From positions 1-9,429 of the forward strand of contig JAGZLX010000061.1 of assembly GCA_018364485.1 (NCBI GenBank): DNA of 9,429 nucleotides. The letters run 5' to 3'. A program made the translations under genes and the position numbers. The notes under the pieces were generated by a model, which searched no databases, was not told the origin of the DNA, and worked only from the letters and a program-made list of their open reading frames with translations. Below are positions 5,503 through 9,429 of this stretch, in pieces. Numbering within the stretch: position 1 is the stretch's first letter; every line of letters starts with the position of its first letter. Source of the DNA: Granulicatella adiacens. Its GTDB lineage: Bacteria > Bacillota > Bacilli > Lactobacillales > Aerococcaceae.

Positions 5503-6621
5503 TTATTTTTGTGCGTTTTTAACAGCTTCGACCATCTTATCCCACACGTTTTCCATATCTTGTACCAATTTCAATTGCGTACGTGCACGGTCCAAGTTTT
5601 GTCCTGGACGAGTCGTTGCGTAATAAACGTCCCCATTGATATAGTCCGTCAAGAAACGAATCCCTTGTTCGAGCGTAATGACACGAGCTCCCCAAGGTAA
5701 GTATTTGAGTTCGGCTTCCGTCAAGATGCCGTTTGTTCCTTCGATAAAGCCTTTCACGTAAGTTTCGTATAAGTCGAAATCAAAGTTCACTTTTGATAAA
5801 TCAGGTTCGTCCTCGGCGCAGTCGTTTGCACCAAATCGAATCGAATCCCCAAAATCAAATAACACTAAGCCTGGCATCACTGTATCAAGGTCCACGATGC
5901 AAAGCGGTTCTTTCGTTTCACTGTCGAACATAATGTTGTTTAATTTTGTATCATTGTGCGTTACACGAAGCGGCAATACGCCTTCATCGAGTAAATCATA
6001 GAGTAAGAAGCAGTCCGCTTTACGGTTTTGGATAAATGCAATCTCTTCTTGCACCTCTTTCACACGGTCAACGCGATCTTCTCTAATCGCTTCTTCCAAC
6101 TGTCTGTAACGATTACGTGTATCGTGGAATTTTGGAATCACTTCGACTAATTGGCTTGCATCGAAGTCGTTTAAGTCATAGGCAAAACGACCAAATGCTT
6201 TCGCTGTGATGTAAAATTGTTCTGGACTTTCTACTTTATCTAATGAATAGCTATTTTTCACTGAATCATAAATACGCCAGTATGTTCCGTTATCCAAGTT
6301 CGCTGTTAAATGGCCATCTTTAGTGCGGATAACACGGAGCGTTTCACGAGAAGCGTCGCGTCCTTCTGCTTCGTATTTCTCACGAAGATAAGTAGTTACC
6401 TTCTCGATATTTTCCATTAATCCACGTACGTTTGGAAAAATATCATGGTTAATGGCTTGTAATACATATTGTTTTTCTTCATTTTCATGTGTATGTGTAA
6501 TTTGATAGGTTTTATTAATTAATCCATTTCCTAAAGGTTGAATATCTACCAATTCCCCTGGTAATTCGTAATATTCATATGCCACACGAGCATTATTTAA
6601 TGGATTTCCTTCTGTTGTCAT
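5503..6621 (-). CDS. APH-fold phosphotransferase, N-acetylhexosamine 1-kinase (NahK)-like
   Basis: This 372-residue protein belongs to the aminoglycoside phosphotransferase/choline kinase fold and most resembles the NahK group, which makes N-acetylhexosamine 1-phosphates from free GlcNAc or GalNAc. It has 'PLGNGLINKTYQI' (29-41, nucleotide loop), 'YVLQAINHDIFPNVRGLMENI' (52-72), the catalytic loop 'THNDTKLNNIMF' (221-232) with Asp224 as expected base and Asn229 as metal ligand, and 'CIVDLDTVMPG' (241-251) with the metal-binding Asp pair. 'FDFGDSIRFG' (255-264) follows. The ATG is preceded by AAGGGG. The gene stands alone between two terminators; no lacto-N-biose phosphorylase, glycosidase or transporter gene lies near it, so the real substrate is uncertain. 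Other small-molecule kinases of this fold remain possible. Confidence 0.75.
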   Translation of the reverse strand: MTTEGNPLNNARVAYEYYELPGELVDIQPLGNGLINKTYQITHTHENEEKQYVLQAINHDIFPNVRGLMENIEKVTTYLREKYEAEGRDASRETLRVIRTKDGHLTANLDNGTYWRIYDSVKNSYSLDKVESPEQFYITAKAFGRFAYDLNDFDASQLVEVIPKFHDTRNRYRQLEEAIREDRVDRVKEVQEEIAFIQNRKADCFLLYDLLDEGVLPLRVTHNDTKLNNIMFDSETKEPLCIVDLDTVMPGLVLFDFGDSIRFGANDCAEDEPDLSKVNFDFDLYETYVKGFIEGTNGILTEAELKYLPWGARVITLEQGIRFLTDYINGDVYYATTRPGQNLDRARTQLKLVQDMENVWDKMVEAVKNAQK

Positions 6622-6663
6622 AACCTTTTCCCCTTTTACCTTCTAACAAAGTCGTATGTGTCT

Positions 6664-6679
6664 ATTGTACCGCTTTCAA
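6664..6679 (-). promoter_or_regulatory. cre-like CcpA site overlapping the -10 box of the kinase gene
   Basis: The minus strand reads TTGAAAGCGGTACAAT, matching 14 of 16 positions of the classical cre consensus WTGNAARCGNWWWCAW. Its last six bases, TACAAT (6664-6669), are also a good -10 box, but no convincing -35 box is present 16-18 nt upstream. It lies about 43-58 nt before the kinase start. If real, CcpA would repress the kinase gene when preferred sugars are present, which fits a sugar-utilisation enzyme. Confidence 0.45.
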
Positions 6680-6703
6680 GCATAAAAAGGAAGATATACG
6701 GCG

Positions 6704-6736
6704 AAAAAAAAGCAGAAGAACTATTAGTTCTTCTGC
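6704..6736 (-). terminator. Intrinsic terminator of clpP
   Basis: GCAGAAGAAC (6712-6721) and GTTCTTCTGC (6727-6736) form a perfect 10-bp stem with a 5-nt loop. On the minus strand eight T follow (6704-6711). It starts 8 nt beyond the clpP stop codon. Confidence 0.9.
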
Positions 6737-6744
6737 ACTTTCTG

Positions 6745-7338
6745 TTATTTCATTTCTTTTGAGCTTTCCATGATGGCATCGATTAAGCCGTATTCTAAGG
6801 CTTCTTGTGCTGTCATGTAGTTATCACGGTCTGTATCTTTTTCGATACGTGATAATTTTTGACCTGTTTGTTTTGCCAAGATTTTATTTAAGCGTTCACG
6901 TGTTTTTAAGATTTGACGAGCTGCAATTTCGATTTCTGTCGCTTGCCCTTGTGCTCCGCCTAAAGGTTGGTGGATTAAGATTTCAGCGTTTGGTAATGCG
7001 AAACGTTTGCCTTTTGCACCAGCTGTTAATAGGAATGAACCCATTGACGCTGCTAGCCCCATCGCGATTGTTTGAACGTCTGCTTTAATGAAGTTCATTG
7101 TATCGTAGATGGCTAAACCTGCTGTTACACTTCCTCCTGGAGAGTTAATATACATGTAAATATCTTTCTCAGGATCTTGTGCATCTAAGAATAGTAATTG
7201 CGCGATAATCGCATTCGCCATATCGTCGTGAACAGGTCCGCTCACCATGATGATACGGTCTTTTAATAAACGTGAGTAAATGTCATAAGCGCGTTCTCCG
7301 CGTGAAGACTGCTCGATAACTGTTGGAATTAAATTCAT
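6745..7338 (-). CDS. clpP: ATP-dependent Clp protease proteolytic subunit
   Basis: ClpP forms the 14-subunit barrel that degrades proteins fed by Clp/Hsp100 ATPases; in Firmicutes it is central to heat-shock survival and to turnover of regulators. The 197-residue length is standard. The catalytic triad is Ser98 in 'GLAASMGSFLL', His123 in 'LIHQPLGG' and Asp172 in 'DTDRDNY'. The N-terminal loop 'MNLIPTVIEQSSRGERAYDIYSRLL', which gates the pore, is intact. The ATG follows GGAGGA (7345-7350) at a good distance. The gene has its own promoter overlapped by a CtsR operator and a strong terminator, so it is probably monocistronic and part of the class III heat-shock regulon. Confidence 0.97.
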   Translation of the reverse strand: MNLIPTVIEQSSRGERAYDIYSRLLKDRIIMVSGPVHDDMANAIIAQLLFLDAQDPEKDIYMYINSPGGSVTAGLAIYDTMNFIKADVQTIAMGLAASMGSFLLTAGAKGKRFALPNAEILIHQPLGGAQGQATEIEIAARQILKTRERLNKILAKQTGQKLSRIEKDTDRDNYMTAQEALEYGLIDAIMESSKEMK

Positions 7339-7368
7339 AGCATTTCCTCCATATTCTGCTTTTGTTAT

Positions 7369-7397
7369 AGTCTACTTCAATAGTCAACAAAGGTCAA
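7369..7397 (-). promoter_or_regulatory. Promoter of clpP
   Basis: On the minus strand TTGACC (7392-7397, 5 of 6) and TAGACT (7369-7374, 4 of 6) are 17 nt apart. The -10 box is about 30 nt before the start codon. The -35 box and spacer are covered by the CtsR operator. The promoter starts only about 12 nt after the epuA stop. Confidence 0.65.
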
Positions 7398-7398
7398 T
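7382..7398 (+). promoter_or_regulatory. CtsR operator in front of clpP
   Basis: On the plus strand AGTCAAC-AAA-GGTCAAT fits the CtsR direct heptad repeat (A/GGTCAAA-NAN-A/GGTCAAA) with one mismatch in each heptad. It overlaps the -35 box and upstream spacer of the clpP promoter, where CtsR binding would block RNA polymerase until heat stress releases it. CtsR control of clpP is established in many Firmicutes. Confidence 0.85.
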
Positions 7399-7409
7399 CT
7401 ATCTGCTTG

Positions 7410-7604
7410 TTAGTTAATAAAGTTGAAAATCTTGTCCCATACTTCTTTTGAGAAAATATCAAATGGGTTGTGACCTTCACCAAGAACGGCATAACCAACC
7501 ATTAAGCCAAGTGCAAATAAGATGACTGCGATAATCACGAAGATTAAGACACGGAGTAGCGCCGTCAATAATAAGTGACCACTATTTTTCAATTCTTGCT
7601 TCAT
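7410..7604 (-). CDS. EpuA-type small membrane protein (often annotated as DNA-directed RNA polymerase subunit beta)
   Basis: This 64-residue protein has a short basic head, one long hydrophobic segment (about 11-40, 'LLLTALLRVLIFVIIAVILFALGLMVGYAVL'-like composition) and the tail 'GEGHNPFDIFSKEVWDKIF' (42-60). The 'GYxxxGxGxNPxDxFxxxxW' signature is that of the EpuA family (Pfam PF11772). Databases often label this family an RNA polymerase beta subunit, but its form is that of a single-pass membrane protein and it has no polymerase motif. It overlaps mbl by 4 nt (ATGA), so the two are translationally coupled, which suggests a cell-envelope role. Its molecular function is not known to me. No terminator separates it from clpP. 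Confidence 0.85.
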   Translation of the reverse strand: MKQELKNSGHLLLTALLRVLIFVIIAVILFALGLMVGYAVLGEGHNPFDIFSKEVWDKIFNFIN

Positions 7605-8680
7605 GCTTCTTCTTTCCTTTCATCATCAATCATATTCGCAGTTGGGTTCATTACAACTTTCTTAGAACTGAAGAGTCTTCTTAGCCCTGAGAAAATACCA
7701 CGATCTGCTTTAATGCGGTTTAATAAGATTCCTGTTCCAATCGCAACACTTTGTAACGGGTTCTCAGCAATCATCACTGGAACTTGTAGCTTCTCAGAAA
7801 GCATACGGTCGATTCCTTGGATGAGCGCTCCGCCTCCTGTTACCATCACGCCGCGTTCGATAATATCGCCTGCGAGTTCTGGTGGAGTCGCCTCGAGTAC
7901 GAGTCTAACTTCTTCACCAATCGTATCGAGCATTTCTTTTAAGCAATGATAAATTTCATTTGTATAAATCGTTACCGTCTTCGGCAAACCAGTCGTCATA
8001 TCGCGACCTTTAACAATCATATCCGACTCGTTTTCCACCTCAATCGCACTACCAAGATTCATCTTGATGGCTTCAGCGGTACGGTCTCCGATAATGAGTT
8101 GATATTTGTCTTTAATATATTCCGAAATAGCAAAATCCATATTGTCGCCGGCTAATTTAATCGAACGGCTTGTGACCGTTGAGCCCATTGAAAGAACGGC
8201 AATATCACTTGTCCCTCCACCGATATCGATGACCATGTTTCCAATTGGAGAGAAGATATCCAGTCCAACGCCGACTGCGGCCACTTTAGGTTCTTCCTCT
8301 AAGTAAATATTACGTCCGCCGCATTTAATCGCCGCTTGGATAATCGCTTTTTGCTCGACTGTCGTAATATTTGTTGGTGTACAAATCAAAATATCTGGTT
8401 TTGAGAACCAACTATTTAAGTTTAATTTTTGCATGAATAATTCAAGCAATTGCTCAGTAACTGCGATATCCGCAATCACCCCACCCTTTAATGGATGGTG
8501 CACATTGATTTCTTTTGGCGTACGGCCCACCATTTGGTACGCACGTTCACCGACTGCAATCACGTCACCATTACGCTCATCTAGCGCAACGAGTGACGGT
8601 TCATTTAAAATAATTCCACGATCTTTCAAGAACACTAAAATATTCGCTGTTCCTAAGTCGATTCCAATATCTCGAACCAT
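7601..8680 (-). CDS. mbl: MreB/Mbl-family rod-shape actin homologue
   Basis: Bacterial actins of this family polymerise under the membrane and steer lateral wall synthesis. The ATPase fold is intact: phosphate-1 loop 'GIDLGTAN' (6-13), phosphate-2 loop 'DIGGGTSDI' (152-160) and adenosine motif 'TGGGALI' (281-287). 'CTPTNITTVEQKAI' (100-113) and 'YLEEEPKVAAVG' (126-137) resemble Bacillus Mbl more than MreB. The 359 residues exceed Bacillus Mbl by about 25: a tail from about 324 begins 'IFSGLRRLFSSKK' and ends in a run rich in Asp, Glu and Lys. The ATG follows GAGGAG at 6 nt. The gene lies 14 nt behind a membrane protein gene and overlaps the EpuA-type gene. MreB, Mbl and MreBH are close paralogues, so the exact name is less certain than the family. 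Confidence 0.9.
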   Translation of the reverse strand: MVRDIGIDLGTANILVFLKDRGIILNEPSLVALDERNGDVIAVGERAYQMVGRTPKEINVHHPLKGGVIADIAVTEQLLELFMQKLNLNSWFSKPDILICTPTNITTVEQKAIIQAAIKCGGRNIYLEEEPKVAAVGVGLDIFSPIGNMVIDIGGGTSDIAVLSMGSTVTSRSIKLAGDNMDFAISEYIKDKYQLIIGDRTAEAIKMNLGSAIEVENESDMIVKGRDMTTGLPKTVTIYTNEIYHCLKEMLDTIGEEVRLVLEATPPELAGDIIERGVMVTGGGALIQGIDRMLSEKLQVPVMIAENPLQSVAIGTGILLNRIKADRGIFSGLRRLFSSKKVVMNPTANMIDDERKEEA

Positions 8681-8694
8681 GAAAGTCTCCTCTC

Positions 8695-9258
8695 TTATAA
8701 ACGTTCCTTCGTTTTGAATCCATTTTTAAATACGAAAAGAATATACGAGCCAATTAAGAAGGCTACGGCTAATCCTAAGCAATATTGTAAGACGCCGACA
8801 AATCCATATTTATCCACATTCAAGAAGAAATATGGGAATGGGCCATCTTTGTTATTTCCAATCGGAATACGAGTTGTCAGTGCAATCGCCACAGACACAA
8901 TCGCATAGACCAGCGGCAACAGCGTCCACGTAAATGGATCATACCACTTGTAGCAATGCCCTTTATCAAAGACGATGCAATCCGCTAACGTTCCAAACGG
9001 CACAATATAGTGCGACAAGAAATTCTCAATCGTCCAGAACTCTTCAGCTGTCTTTTGTGGTGCTAACATAAAGTGATACACCAGCCCGGTTAGAAGAATC
9101 GCAACCGTAACGCCACCCTTCAAGCGAAGATCCATCTTACTCCAATGGCCGTCTTTGCGGTATTTCAATAGCAAGTACACCATAAACAATCCAACGAGTA
9201 AATTCGATTGATTCGTGTAGTAACGAAGTCCATGCCACCCATGAAGCGTCATCTGCAT
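8695..9258 (-). CDS. Pr6Pr-family multi-pass membrane protein; true N-terminus probably upstream and its start codon lost
   Basis: From the first canonical ATG (9258) the protein has 187 residues and at least five hydrophobic segments: about 13-31, 48-66, 84-98, 110-127 and 152-177. 'YYTNQSNLLVG' (13-23), 'HYIVPFGTLADCIVF' (83-97) and 'GPFPYFFLNVDKYG' (139-152) fit the Pr6Pr membrane protein family, whose function is not established. The ATG at 9258 has no ribosome site. The frame continues upstream for 26 codons to a TGA (9337-9339) and encodes 'KKRATFLKASLISKG', then a hydrophobic first helix 'IIATCAIVGFLM'. No ATG, GTG or TTG lies in that extension; the codon at 9334-9336, 6 nt behind GAGG, is AAG. 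The gene may therefore be poorly translated or broken. It heads the mbl-epuA transcript. Confidence 0.7.
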   Translation of the reverse strand: MQMTLHGWHGLRYYTNQSNLLVGLFMVYLLLKYRKDGHWSKMDLRLKGGVTVAILLTGLVYHFMLAPQKTAEEFWTIENFLSHYIVPFGTLADCIVFDKGHCYKWYDPFTWTLLPLVYAIVSVAIALTTRIPIGNNKDGPFPYFFLNVDKYGFVGVLQYCLGLAVAFLIGSYILFVFKNGFKTKERL

Positions 9259-9370
9259 TAGAAAACCGACAATCGCACAGGTCGCAATGATCCCTTTCGA
9301 GATTAGACTTGCTTTTAAAAATGTTGCTCTCTTCTTTCAATTCCTCTTTCTCTTGACACTAATTCTCTTT

Positions 9371-9398
9371 ATTATACCATATCTATCGCCTTTGTCAG
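9371..9398 (-). promoter_or_regulatory. Strong promoter of the membrane protein-mbl-epuA operon
   Basis: On the minus strand CTGACA (9393-9398, 5 of 6) and a perfect TATAAT (9371-9376) are 16 nt apart, and TGG before TATAAT makes an extended -10. Transcription should start near 9364. That is about 28 nt before the codon at 9336 but more than 100 nt before the ATG at 9258, which supports translation having begun near 9336. Confidence 0.8.
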
Positions 9399-9429
9399 TA
9401 CTATTCACGTGCAATCTAAAAGGCTTGGC

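Noticed and set aside
7575..7949. A 124-codon plus-strand frame opposite mbl and epuA
   Set aside because: It is the reverse shadow of two real genes, with no ribosome site or recognisable domain.
9137..9340. A TTG-started 67-codon frame at the start of the membrane protein gene
   Set aside because: Its start lies 2 nt from the ribosome site, and its product is charged and unlike any family. The frame of the membrane protein explains the same DNA better. It matters only as a possible frameshift alternative.
9402..9429. On the minus strand the edge begins GCCAAGCCTTTTAGATT, like the right half of a terminator
   Set aside because: The left arm would lie outside the window, so the hairpin cannot be shown.

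Overview
The window looks like an ordinary chromosomal stretch of a low-to-moderate GC Gram-positive bacterium of the order Lactobacillales. I lean towards a Carnobacteriaceae-type genome such as Granulicatella, but only at low confidence. The pointers are strong AGGAGG-type ribosome sites, the acpS-alr-mazF order, a CtsR operator in front of clpP, NrdR boxes in front of class III nrdDG, and an Mbl-type actin followed by an EpuA protein. Every intact gene is on the minus strand; the only plus-strand coding remnant is a decayed integrase. The genes are therefore best read from right to left.

Right part (9429 to 6745): a strong promoter (9371-9398) drives a Pr6Pr-type membrane protein, an MreB/Mbl cell-shape actin and a small EpuA-type membrane protein, packed with a 14-nt gap and a 4-nt overlap. 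The membrane protein appears to have lost its start codon. The next gene, clpP, has its own promoter overlapped by a CtsR heat-shock operator and ends in a strong terminator.

Middle (6744 to 2585): a single NahK-like sugar-kinase gene has a cre-like site over its probable -10 box and its own terminator. After it, two NrdR boxes 33 bp apart control nrdD-nrdG, the oxygen-sensitive class III ribonucleotide reductase and its radical-SAM activase, which overlap by 8 nt.

Left part (2584 to 1): acpS, alr and mazF form an operon with its own promoter and terminator. The toxin gene mazF overlaps alr by 8 nt, leaving no room for the MazE-type antitoxin gene found here in Bacillus and relatives. A tRNA-Lys(CTT) gene follows, with its own promoter and terminator. 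Just beyond its 3' end lies the C-terminal relic of a tyrosine integrase, probably the scar of an element that once used this tRNA as an attachment site. The left edge holds the start of an aldo/keto reductase gene.

I see no CRISPR array, insertion sequence, intact mobile element or convincing new multi-gene system. The points most worth a second look are the antitoxin-less mazF, the damaged start of the membrane protein gene, the integrase scar, and the regulatory sites at nrdD, clpP and the kinase gene.
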